Assembly (NCBI GenBank): GCA_015350385.1
Contig: WNKI01000001.1
Span: forward strand, 267,032 to 331,031
Origin: Aculops lycopersici
Lineage: Eukaryota; Arthropoda; Arachnida; Trombidiformes; Eriophyidae
Reading direction: 5' to 3'
Length of the DNA stretch: 64,000 nt
Numbering within the stretch: position 1 is the first letter of the stretch; each line of letters opens with the position of its first letter. The notes below the pieces were generated by a model, which saw only the letters and a program-made list of their open reading frames with translations, did not search any database and was not told where the DNA came from. A program made the position numbers and the translations under genes. Shown piece after piece: positions 1-10,409 of the stretch.

Positions 1-309
1 GAATCAGATCCTAGCCAAAACTAGTTGCTCGCTATTTGCGGTCGGCTATTTTAGCTGGCAAGCTTGACCTTGGTCCAACCAAGCAGCCTGCCAAGTGTAG
101 ACGAGAAAAAACACACACAACAATCGATTTAACTTGCACCTGTTTTATGCTTTTGTCCTCTTTATTCACTATCACAAAGTTTACACTCCGTTTTCTTGAT
201 TGCTTCTAACTAGATTGCACTCCGCGAGCTTGTTGCTGTTTAGATTCTTGATGCGCTTGATTCGATTATTCCGATCAATTCGATATACAGGCAGCGGGAG
301 TTTTTGCTA
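1..309. other. 3' flank of QPCT
   Basis: No gene is visible. The stretch is downstream of the minus-strand QPCT gene. A minus-strand AATAAA (TTTATT on the plus strand at 161-166) lies about 145 bp past the QPCT stop and is the probable poly(A) signal, so roughly 130-309 is 3' UTR. Nothing recognisable is seen in 1-130. Confidence 0.5.
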
Positions 310-1537
310 TCAATTCTTGTCATAGTTGGCCACGAACTCCTCTAAAACATACTGCACTCTTCTCGTCTTGTTGAAGTCAATGGCATCCCAGTTGTCATTG
401 ATCGTGTGCCAAACTTTTGGAAACGGATGGGCCAGCAACGAAAGAATGGGAACTCCACGTTGCATAAAAGGCACGTGATCGTCTTGCAGAAAGTGTAAAG
501 GAATGTACTTGGAGGTGAACATGATGTGGTTCCTGAGCTGACTTTGGCCAACTCCACTCCTTAGCAAGTGTTCGCGTTCATACTTTTTCAAGTTATTGTA
601 ATGCTTCTGCAGTCGCCTGTTGTAAGTTGCGAAGGAGGTATCAGCTGCTCCAATCAAATCGAGCACCATCATCATGTCGAGTCTGGCAAGCTCGTTTTTG
701 TAGCCGGCGCTGGCACAATGTTGCGGTGCTGCTTGCTTCTCCCACTTGGCAGCTAGATGTCGTGACCCATAGAGGGAGTCGGTGTCGGTCCATTCTTGGA
801 AAGCCTCCTCGCCGTCGAAGAAGACAAACATCAATCCGAGGTCCGATTTTGGATTTGGACTTGGCGTCTCGCGGAACGAGTCCTTGAATCGCTCGGCCAT
901 CTTGAGCATCATGGCACATGGAACAGCCGAGTCGGTGGCCCCGAGAAAGCCGGCCATCATCTTGGAGTCGTAATGACAAGCTATGCTCAGTTGGCGACAG
1001 GCGTTCGGGTTACTTCTGGCAATAATGTTGGAGAAGCGAACGTTTCCGATGGGCGTCCTGTCCACGAATTCGTCAAGCTCTATCTGATATCCATTGCTCC
1101 TTAGATGGTTAGTGATGTACTCTCTTACTTGGACATTGCCTGGAGTTCCCGAAACTCTAGGAATGAGGATATTCTTGGTATGAGTAACCAAGGTGTCCTC
1201 TTGTGCCTGAAATGGAGCTCCTCTTAACATTGAGGCCCAAGCAGGCGCCTGGCTACCCGATTGATCCATGGTGAAGCTGTCCATTGTCGATGGCATCATC
1301 GACGAGTCGTTGTCATTCACGTATCGTTTATAGAGTGGGCGCCAGAAGTTTGGATTGAAGGGCGATAGTGTTGGCGATTGGTAGGGCTAAATGGAAGTTA
1401 GCGGTCAGTTTTGTTGGGTGGTCGTTCAAGCAAAGAGTCATGAGATATTGTTCTGGAGAGACTTACATAATTATAGCCAGAGATACCATGATTGTAAGGA
1501 TACTGAGTGTAACTAAAACCAGAACCAAGTTGCGCAT
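310..1537 (-). CDS. QPCT: Glutaminyl-peptide cyclotransferase (QC), M28-type zinc enzyme
   Basis: Cyclises N-terminal Gln or Glu of peptides to pyroglutamate, usually in the secretory pathway. Main exon 310-1386, an 80-bp intron 1387-1466 (donor GTAAGT, branch-like CTAAC, acceptor TTTAG), and a 5' exon ending at 1467. The single zinc site is complete: Asp in CHYDSK, Glu in FFDGEEAF, His in VWHTINDN. The QC-specific FLGATDSAVPCA and QDDHVPF motifs are present. Similarity to animal QCs starts near LVTHTKNILIPRV. The 5' end is unresolved. The frame in phase with the main exon stays open to an ATG at 1967 and carries a hydrophobic stretch (LPIFLATIVTLVCLQ). A different frame of the same exon starts at ATG 1537 with a classic signal peptide (MRNLVLVLVTLSILTIMVSL) but needs another acceptor. 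Function is firm, the N-terminus is not. Confidence 0.9.
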
Positions 1538-2756
1538 CTTGAAGGCATACCAGTGTCACAATTGTAGCCAGAAAAATTGGAAGGGATTTTAATTGTGGCT
1601 GGCCTCTGGTTGCTAGTTTGCATTTGTTTTTGCTATTGTTATCTTGCACTTGGTTGCATTCTGGGCCCGATTTGTCGATTCGATTCGACGGTGTGAGAAT
1701 GGAGTCGGAGCCTTGGAAGCTGCCTGCTCGTATAGTCCGTGGATTTTTTCTTGATAGTCCCACCGAGGAGGCTGATGAGCAAATATTGATAGTTTTAATA
1801 TTTATGTTGGACCCGGCAAATTTTTTATTACAATGTCTACCTGTTCGATCGAAGTGTGAAAACATTAAATTTTCGTAACAATTTTGCCGCGCACGTTGCA
1901 TGCTCCTCGGCTTCGATGCTAGTCTTGACTTGAACTGCGAACTTCTCTCATGGTTGCTATTGTCCATTGCGCCAGGTGCAATTGGCTGTCTCATCTCTTA
2001 ATTATTTTGGCGTTGCTCTTTGCCGTGCAGTTGTTAATCTGTCGCAAGATTACTTCTATTTCAAGCAGTAGATTGCTTTGCAATAAAATCCGTAGTACTT
2101 CAAGATTGATACAAACAGATTTGCAACTCGATTGAGTGGCCCGATGAAGTTCAATCGGCTTTAATTTCACCTGTTAGCTTGCCGATCCTCCCTAAGGCTA
2201 GCTCACTTGCGGTATCCAGTTACCGCAACAAAGTCGACCGACTCTCTTTCTCTCGCTTGGTGGTGGAATTATAAGTCGTTCAGCCTTGCGGTTGGCGACT
2301 TGCAAGCTCAATTCACCTGGCATCTTGGCGGCGGATGGCGCAGCAAGTGGTACAGACTCACTGCTCAGCTATGCGCAAACCTGATACCCACCCAATGGAG
2401 TGTCGAGAGAAGATATTCAACGATCTAAGCAAAGGGGGGAAGGAGAGGGAGGTAGAGAAAGACAGACAAACAGGCAAACAGTGAGGGAAAGTCAAGAGGT
2501 GAAAATGTTTTATACATTAGACTGTCATGTTTTACGCACCTGGCTAGCCGCTTGCCGATGTCGTCGCTTTGTCATCCTTATTTTCTCGTTGAAACTGTTG
2601 CTGTTGAGCTGAATTGCATCAGTCGCTTGGTTCGGATGATAACAGGAACTCGCAATTGCCGCGTTAAAATGTGGCCTGTGCAAGTTCAGTTGCCAACTCA
2701 ATCCATTGTTGCGGGTAGTTGTTAGCCGAGAAACACTTGCTCGTCAACAGGTTTGC
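1538..2756. other. Gap between QPCT 5' end and the LDLa/MAM gene 3' end
   Basis: Part of 1538-1967 may be coding or 5' UTR of QPCT, since an open minus frame runs through it. The rest (about 2000-2756) should hold the QPCT promoter and the 3' UTR of the minus-strand LDLa/MAM gene. Purine-rich GA stretches occur at 2430-2500. I see no further gene, no clear TATA box and no canonical AATAAA for the upstream neighbour. Confidence 0.4.
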
Positions 2757-5700
2757 TCAGTCGATTGTAGTTGTAGTTGTAGTTGCGTTTGTGTCGCCAC
2801 TGCTCTTTTCGAATGCAAAAAAGTTGTTGTTGCTATTGTTGCTTAGTGCCATCTCAGCAGTCTGATTGCCGACATGGAGCGACGCAACCTCATCCTCGTC
2901 GCTAGTGTTAAAGATGAGATTTCTAGCTGAACCAATTGAATCTGCGCCTGTAGATAAAGCGAAAGAGTTGCTGTGATTCAATGTGCTAATTATGCTCTCA
3001 GTTGCCCGCCGTTCACCACAACTACCGCCACTCGACGCGAACCGACTCGATCTCTGGCCGCCTGTTACCTGGTGGCGCGAGACTCGTTCCCAATCCGAGC
3101 CCGAGGTGAAGTCGCGCGTTTCAACAGACGAACTCTGGGCGCCCAAATGGTGTGAGTGGCCGCCGGGTGGCGGCATTTCCTGCGTCCCGTTCAGCTCCAG
3201 CGAGATCCTGTCCTGGTAGTTCATTGTGGCTCGCTCAACGTAGGGCACCAATACGAACACAATCGTTGCAATGATTCCCATAATTAACATGAGCACTCCA
3301 AACACATAGGCAACCAGAGTTTGCGGTTCCACTAGAATCGGCTTGTTGTTGAGTCTCAATCTCCTGGGCGGCAGTTGGATGGCTCCCGCTGGCGGACCGA
3401 GAAACTCGCCCAGAGTCATGGGCCTGTTGAGACGAGCCTCGAAAGATTGGGCCAGCTCCGAGTTCGTCTGCTCGTCCTCGGATAAGCTGCATCCAAAGTG
3501 GGTGCTGAGATCGTCCAAGTTGATGGTCGCCTTTGGAACGTTGCCCGAATGCTCGTCGTCGAGTTCGATTATTATGGCGATCCGAATTTGGAAAGTGTCT
3601 CCCTCGCGGAGGTCAACCAAGTTAACGTTCACCTCGCGCCAAAAGTCGACACCTGGATACTCGATGAAGCCAAGCTCACCGTCGAGCACGAGACGCTCGT
3701 AGTCGACCACATGAGTCAGAAGGATACTGTCCACTCGCCGCCTCAAGCCAAGCGACGGTTTTGTTTCACTCTCCTCGGAGGTTGATTTGTTGCCGATTCC
3801 TGTCGCCAGCACGCGATCCACCACAAAATGATCCACCGCCAGGTAAACTTTGAAGGTCAAATCGGAGTGGTCGCTGGCGTCGCTCGATATTGGCTCGTCG
3901 GTGACCAAGTTGAAGAAGAACTTGACTCGGCACTCGCCGCTTTCCACGTCCAACTTCCGCATCCACGGCGATTTGATGTAACTCCAACGAACATTTTGCT
4001 TTCCCTCCTCTCCAATTGGACCATTGTATTCAGTTTTTTTCCTTTGAGTTTCAGGAATATCGAGACTGAGGAACTTGCCTGTGGAGGCGCGAGTTGTGTG
4101 GTCACCTTTCGGCAGGTGCGCCTCTTGCCTCGAGTTGTCGCGAACGAAGTGGCCAAGTTTGTCCTCCTCTCGTCTGGCCGGTTGGTGCTGGTGCTGCTTC
4201 TGGTGCCACCCGTCACCAACTAGCGACCAGAAAGAGTCAACAACAGGCTCGTTGGACGACGAGGTGGAGTTTTCCTTCCTGTCGCCACTAGTGGGCGCTA
4301 CCATCTGCTGGACACTCATTCGCTCGAAGTCCTCCATTCCAGGTATCGCATCGCAGAGTAGCTGCGACTCGTCCTCCACTTGGCCGGCCAAGTTGCTTCC
4401 AGTGGCCCCCTTCGTGTTACCATCTCCGCCTACGACTTTTGGGTTTAAGTTCGACGGGACTTCAGTGGAAGCTGGCGAGCCACTCATACAATCGTCGACA
4501 AAATTGCACAACCGCTGCTCGTCCAGGCAAATATCATTGGAGCACCGAAATTGGCGAGGGCCGCAGCTCGTCTCTCGGTGTTCTCGTCTTGGCATCGGCG
4601 AGTTTGGCGGATCTCCAGCGACATCCGGTCGCTGCCTCTCGCTCAAAGGCGAACAATGGTCTCCTTGCGGACAAATTGTGTGGTCGTTAAAATCTGAAGC
4701 CTGATCAGCAAGCTCCAGAGGCTCGAACGAAGTCCGTTGCCTGTCGTTGGTTTGATGGCTCTCGCGAGGCCAATTGCAGTTGTGGAACTCCAGCCAATCC
4801 AAAGCGACCAGCCCACTTAAACTAGGCGACTCCTCCTCGTTGGCTTTCACTCCAATGAGTTTATTTTTGGCCTGGAACTCCGCCGGTTGGAGTAACGAAC
4901 CAGCGTCGTCTATTCCGTTCGAGCGACCGACTTTAACTGCACCTCCACCCCGACCACCAGCTACAGCCCCAACCTCACTGACTCCAGCTCGCCGGTCTTC
5001 TGGTTTCCGTTGAGCACCTAGCAAATGCGACTCGACGTGATTCCTTGTCGCGGCGACGGTTGTTATTGTGGTCTTTGCTTCCGATCGCATCAGAAGCGCC
5101 GCTACCTCGAAGTTCAACTCAGTGCGCCAGGTGCGGCCCAACTCGAGCACACCGATCGCCCACTTGCCAGCACCAGACTCCTCGATGTTGCCCGCTCCAC
5201 TGGCTGCTCTATGTGGCTCCTCTCGTCTCCACTGGTCGCGGACTGCCTGCTTGGTGGCCAATTCAATGGTCCGAGACCAGAGTAGGGACTTTCCCCCAGA
5301 ATCTGCACTAAAGTTTCCACCTGATTCCTTGATCGATGGTCTATGGCGGGACCACAAGGTCAAGCTGAGCGCTACTTTATACTCCGCTTGCTGGCGCTGC
5401 GGCTGATCTTGGACCTCAAATTTGGAGTCGGCTCCCAATGGAGACGAGTCTCTTGTGGCGCCCAGGGAATATCTAAAGCGCAACTGGCATGTGCTCCTCG
5501 TTTGGCCCACCACCGGCGCCACCAAGCTCGCAGTCTTGCGCGCCAACTCGCGCCACTCGTTCGAACTTGTCGAGCTGCCGTCTGTCATCGTCATCGTCAT
5601 CGTCGGCGTCATCATCGAGGTTGTGGTGATCGTTTTTCGTTGCGGCGGCAGAAACTTCGCTGTCGTCTTAAGATCTCGATCCGTTGACGTGCTAGTGGTT

Positions 5701-6308
5701 GGTGTTGCGCTGGAGCGGGAGCTGGCAGTTGGTGGCTGCTTCCTGTATGCACGAGGTTCAAATTGGAAAGCAGTGAAGAGGAACTTGCTTCCGTGTTGGT
5801 GGTCGGTGCTGAGCTTGGCCAGCAGTCGGCTGAGGCTCGTCTGCTTTTCAATCGACTTCGACTTGGACTTGAGGCCAGAGAATTTCGACGGCTTGTTCAC
5901 AAAGTAGCGGCGCCAGATGAGCTGCTGCTGGCTGTCGCCTGATCCGGGGCCAATGAGATCGTCGAATGAGTTGCGCCAGTTGCAAAAGTCTTGGTGAAAG
6001 TTGCAGTAGATTGGCGGGCAGCCGAGTTCATCTTCGCCCGCCCAACACTGTTCCGTGAAATCGCACTTGGCCTCAATGGGAAGACACTTGTGGCGTTGGG
6101 GGCAGGCGAACTCCCGCTCGGGACTGCAACTTTCATTTTGGGCGCTGGCGGCAGCAGTAGCAACCTCTGAGCTTTCTTGGAGGCTCGCGTTTGTGATTGA
6201 TAGAAATGCAATGAGAACGGACGAAAATAATAGAGGTAGCGCCAACCGGAAGGGCGCTTCTCTCGTTCGTCTAGATGTTGCATTGATTAATTGTATTGTT
6301 GAATTCAT
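2757..6308 (-). CDS. Single-pass membrane protein with LDL-receptor A and MAM domains
   Basis: Intronless frame of 1183 codons. I chose the ATG at 6308 because it is followed by a good signal peptide (core PLLFSSVLIAFLSITNA); the frame upstream has no ATG. Order: LDLa module about residues 59-95 (CPQRHKCLPIEAKCDF, then ED and C), then a MAM-type start (CNFHQDFCNWRNSF) whose domain is greatly stretched by low-complexity inserts. A second LDLa (CGPRQFRCSNDICLDEQRLC) follows, then a second MAM region ending in INLDDLSTHFGCS. One transmembrane helix lies at about 994-1023 (VFGVLMLIMGIIATIVFVLV), followed by a 150-residue Ser/Asn/Thr-rich cytoplasmic tail. Family members act in cell-surface adhesion, endocytosis or receptor roles. 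No orthologue is recognised and the ligand is unknown. Six-cysteine spacing in the second LDLa is disrupted by an insert. Confidence 0.8.
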   Translation of the reverse strand: MNSTIQLINATSRRTREAPFRLALPLLFSSVLIAFLSITNASLQESSEVATAAASAQNESCSPEREFACPQRHKCLPIEAKCDFTEQCWAGEDELGCPPIYCNFHQDFCNWRNSFDDLIGPGSGDSQQQLIWRRYFVNKPSKFSGLKSKSKSIEKQTSLSRLLAKLSTDHQHGSKFLFTAFQFEPRAYRKQPPTASSRSSATPTTSTSTDRDLKTTAKFLPPQRKTITTTSMMTPTMTMTMTDGSSTSSNEWRELARKTASLVAPVVGQTRSTCQLRFRYSLGATRDSSPLGADSKFEVQDQPQRQQAEYKVALSLTLWSRHRPSIKESGGNFSADSGGKSLLWSRTIELATKQAVRDQWRREEPHRAASGAGNIEESGAGKWAIGVLELGRTWRTELNFEVAALLMRSEAKTTITTVAATRNHVESHLLGAQRKPEDRRAGVSEVGAVAGGRGGGAVKVGRSNGIDDAGSLLQPAEFQAKNKLIGVKANEEESPSLSGLVALDWLEFHNCNWPRESHQTNDRQRTSFEPLELADQASDFNDHTICPQGDHCSPLSERQRPDVAGDPPNSPMPRREHRETSCGPRQFRCSNDICLDEQRLCNFVDDCMSGSPASTEVPSNLNPKVVGGDGNTKGATGSNLAGQVEDESQLLCDAIPGMEDFERMSVQQMVAPTSGDRKENSTSSSNEPVVDSFWSLVGDGWHQKQHQHQPARREEDKLGHFVRDNSRQEAHLPKGDHTTRASTGKFLSLDIPETQRKKTEYNGPIGEEGKQNVRWSYIKSPWMRKLDVESGECRVKFFFNLVTDEPISSDASDHSDLTFKVYLAVDHFVVDRVLATGIGNKSTSEESETKPSLGLRRRVDSILLTHVVDYERLVLDGELGFIEYPGVDFWREVNVNLVDLREGDTFQIRIAIIIELDDEHSGNVPKATINLDDLSTHFGCSLSEDEQTNSELAQSFEARLNRPMTLGEFLGPPAGAIQLPPRRLRLNNKPILVEPQTLVAYVFGVLMLIMGIIATIVFVLVPYVERATMNYQDRISLELNGTQEMPPPGGHSHHLGAQSSSVETRDFTSGSDWERVSRHQVTGGQRSSRFASSGGSCGERRATESIISTLNHSNSFALSTGADSIGSARNLIFNTSDEDEVASLHVGNQTAEMALSNNSNNNFFAFEKSSGDTNATTTTTTID

Positions 6309-9077
6309 ATTTGAGATTTTCTTGGATGGGATTCTTTTCTTGCAGGTGAGTGAAATCGATTCATGGGAGTGGAGTTGTTCTAAAGTCACCCTCGAGGTTA
6401 TTCTATTGAATGACTGGCACTAGTGCAAGGTTACAAAGAACCACAAGTGAGTGGCGGAGCGAGAGGAATAAGAAATATCCTGAAATGATCAATGGGTTTG
6501 ATAAGAGAATAGACAACATTAGTTTGGCAGCAAGTGGACGAGAGTCGCTGAAAAGTAGAGTCGCGCCTGATAATCAGTTCACCTGATTTAATCAAATTGT
6601 GAATCTCGTTTAGACAATCATGCCAATTTAGGGTTCACTGAGCAAGAGTCGCGAGGGTAGATAAAATCTCGAATGGTAATAACCAATGGGAGCAAGAATG
6701 ATAGGCGAGTTATTATTTATTATTGGATTTGCGGCAAAAATCAATTGGCGAGGCGTGAGGTCTGGTCATCAGTTGCATCAGTTGCAAAGATGACCAGACT
6801 CTTGTGTGCTAATGCTCTTGTGTCTAACAAGCAACATGTTTTTGTGTTGGCTAAGCTAATCTAAGCAACAGAAAAAACAAAACAACCATCACAACACAAG
6901 CTTATGTTGCTGGAACATGAGTAGCTTGTGACTGCAGCTTCAACTAGCCAACTGCTGTCGACTAATTAGTGGATTCTCGACATAGCTGCGCGGCTGCAAG
7001 GTTGTTTACTTTCCGAAAAATGGGGAGACACGTCACTAGAGGCAGATGTAAATTTAACGAAGCTAAGAGGCAAGCGCGACAACGTCAACCACTCAGCTAG
7101 TCGGTACCTGAGAGTTGGATGCGAAACCAAAGTGGAATCGGATTTCACGCTTGAGCTCGAGTTCGAGTTTCGAAGGGAGCAGTGAGATGGAGGAGGCGCT
7201 TGTTTGTTGGATCAGTGTTGCTCTTGGATGGCGCCAGCAGGAGTAGCGATGAGCACGTAGCTCGTGGACCAAAAGGGATGGCAACTCTGGCAAGTCAAAC
7301 GACGTGCCAGTATAACGAGAGACTAAAAATAAATGACCGACCAGGGAGAGGGATGTGTACAAATTGGCGCTTGTACAAGAGACGGGAACGACGGCGAGGA
7401 AAACGGCACACAAAAGATTGTGGTTTGGTCTATGGTTGCTGGTGGTTGTAGTTGTGGTGCACGAATCACGGATTGGAGAATATTCAAAAACGCCTGTCTA
7501 GCTCCTCGAACGAACGCCGAGTGTCCTCTGCTCGCTAGGTGTGTGGTCCAAGTCCACTGTCTCTCGTCGCCGGTCTTGCCAGCCACGAGACATGGACTCC
7601 AACTCGGAGGCTAGCGTGCGGCAGTGGCCAGCTAACGGCGCGAACAAACACACGGAGCAAAGTTGCCCACTGGCGGCAGATGATTGATTGTAGGCGGAGC
7701 GCCCAAACCGGAAATGCGCAACTTGTGGTCTCGGCTCGGCTCGTGATTCGCGTTTGCCTCGGATTCAATTGGCCGCACGAGATGCACTTCTCCCGACGCA
7801 GCTGTCGCCTTGAAGAAAGAATGCCAAAGAGAGAAGCGACGAGCTCGTTCAAGGGCCGACAACCACAACAACTACACTCGCTGCAAAGAAGACGACCGAA
7901 GACGCTGCCAAGTCAATTGAGACTGCGAGGCGCCAAGCTGACGTTTAAGTGGGACAATCTAATCGGATTGACAGCAGAAGTAGCGCGCTTTGGTCCTGTT
8001 GGCGTCGGTGGGTTTCTTGTTCTCGCGAATTCTCACCGCCGACGGCAAGCTTGTGACGTCGTCGGCCTCGAAGTCGGTGTTTGTGTCGCTATCCAGCTCC
8101 TCGGTCGTTGGGTTTCTCGTTGCGTTTCATCCGCGTGGTTGCGCCGGAAGATGCCGGCTCGTCATCTATTGTGTTCTCATTTGTTGTTTTTGCCGACTGG
8201 GCGATTGTCGCCTCGTCCGTTCATTTTCGCACGTCGCCTCTTGTCGCACTGCCTCTCCCACTTTCACGCTCAACTCCTCGAATTTCTGCATTTAATTGGC
8301 GCCTAACCTAGCTCGCACACATCTCCACACCTTACACCACTCTGCCAGGTAGTCATTCGGGAAACCTCCACGCCCCCTTCGACTGAAACCATCCGAATAT
8401 TCCCGGTCCGAGTGTCGCTACTCTCTGTCGGCCATTATCGAGTCCCCGGGGCGCCGCCGAGCTAACTACAGCAACAACACCAACCATTCAGAATATTCCT
8501 CCAGCTCAGCAAGTCCCGCTGGTGGACAGCCGCTAGCTTGGTCATTAGTATTCTGTGGGCGACGCGTTTGTCTGAGTCTCTCTCTTTCTGTGAAGCTTGA
8601 GCTATGCCTAGATGGTTAGCTAGCTAGCTTGCCAGGCGAACTCTCACCACTAAGCAAGAGAGCACACCTCTGCATGGTGGACGGGCGCGCTATTTCAATC
8701 AGGCGGCTCACGAGCGACGTATCATCTTGACAGCAGGACACACGAGCCGCCAATCAGAAGGCGTGCAGGTGAAACAATTGCTCGAATTTTGCTTCGCTTG
8801 CCAGTTGTTAGCCAAGCGAGCGAGCAAATGGGCTTCGTGCGACGCAACCGGAAGTTATTGTATCCCGCCACCTGGATGCAAATTTTCCTGGCCTCAGTGG
8901 AAAACAGTTGGCCGCTGTTTCTGCTGCTGCTACTTTGATCTTCAGTTTGCGCGCGCAATTCAAAATCACGGCAACAAAATTTGCGTGCCGAGTTACTAGC
9001 TTGCCGAGCCAAATTGGAGCATCACCATAAATTAGCGCCCTAGACTTTGGATCCCAGCTCCTGGCCTCCAGTCGACA

Positions 9078-9098
9078 GACCGACCGACCGACTGACTG
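9078..9098. repeat. (GACC)n short tandem repeat
   Basis: A tetranucleotide run of GACC units drifting to GACT. It is too short to be more than a microsatellite. Confidence 0.7.
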
Positions 9099-10150
9099 GT
9101 GTGTGGAGGTGTAAGCAAATGGGCGATTTATCTAGATTTGGCGCCACTCGGTGGTTGCGTTGCCGATGTGGCTCTCAGACGGCAAACAAAGCAAAGAGTC
9201 GAGTAAAAAGAAAGAGAGTTGCTTCCTCTACGGCATTCAACTTCCAACTGTGAAGCCAGGAGAGGGAAGCGAGTAAACAAAACCAAAGCCAACGCACACT
9301 CCGGGCCCAACTAAACTGTGTGCGAGTCCGTCGAGTGTGAAAGAGCAAACACCAGCCGCTAGCTTGCCAGTTGCTGCTCACTTTGCCGGCCGGAAATGGA
9401 AATAGAAATCCAGTTGTCGACTTGGCGGCGCGGGAAGTTTTTTGGTGGTGGTGGTTTCGTCATTCGCTCTGTTGCGCCAAGTTGAATCGCAACACACTGG
9501 CAACTCCTCTACACACAGTAACGGCAAACACTTCGGCCAAGTCGCCAGGTCATCGCTACTCTCTTTCCTCTCTCTAGCCAATGGCCGCGGGTCCTATTGC
9601 CGCGAGCCTCGCAACGAACCCCACCGAAACTATTGCTGCCACCAAGACAACAACAAACTCGAGCCGGTGGGCGTGTCTCGCGGTCCAAAAGGCGACAACG
9701 GCAGCAACAACTGTCGGCCTGTTTAATTGGCTCCAATCTTAACTCGTTGGTTTCGTGGCCCAAGCAAAGCAATTGCAGACTCTAAGCCCAAGTTCAGCTC
9801 AGAGCCAACGATCCGCGTTAATCGGGCGCCCATCTAAACGGCCAGCAGGTTGGCGGCTACGTGCCAGCGAGCGCAACTTCCGCCAGCTCCATAGACTCAA
9901 TTTACTCACTGCACCAACCATGCCCACTAAACTCAATGGGAAGCCAGCCAAGTGTTGGCGCGTCTGGCGCTTGCACAAAACTTTCGCCGGAGTTTAACCC
10001 GAAAAAATCCTCCAAGAAGTCGGCGACTTGGAGCTTGAGCGGCCAATTTGATCTCTCAGATTAGCGCTAGCGTCTCGCCGGCACGCTGTCGCAATGATAA
10101 CTCATTTAGTGGCTCGCCAACAAACATTCTCTCTGGGAGCAATTCGGGTT

Positions 10151-10174
10151 GGCGTTGCAGTCGGCGTTGCAGTC
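10151..10174. repeat. 12-bp tandem duplication
   Basis: The unit GGCGTTGCAGTC occurs twice in perfect tandem within the large gene-free region. Confidence 0.8.
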
Positions 10175-10388
10175 GATGGGCTTGCAGAAAAAGCTTGGCC
10201 AGCCTACCGACTAGTTAGCGATTCGGACTCAACGGGCTGGCAAGTTGGCACTGTGTTTCATTGTTGGATTTAACGGCAAGTTTGGTTTACGACGCTAGAA
10301 CAAACGCGGGCCAACCAAATGCACCTGAGGCAGCCTCAAATGGTCGTCACGATTTCCACGACAAACCGACGAGCCGGCAGTCAGTGGG

Positions 10389-10409
10389 TTTCAGTTTCAG
10401 TTTCAGTTT
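10389..10409. repeat. (TTTCAG)3 microsatellite
   Basis: Three perfect copies of the hexamer TTTCAG followed by TTT. The unit resembles a 3' splice site, but no exon follows it. Confidence 0.8.

Noticed and set aside
641..979. Plus and minus open frames overlapping QPCT
   Set aside because: Shadows of the QPCT coding frame without homology.
7539..8306. 255-codon plus-strand open frame
   Set aside because: Begins with GTG, has no recognisable domain, unusual composition (Arg/Cys/Trp rich) and overlaps open frames on the opposite strand; likely chance in GC-rich DNA.
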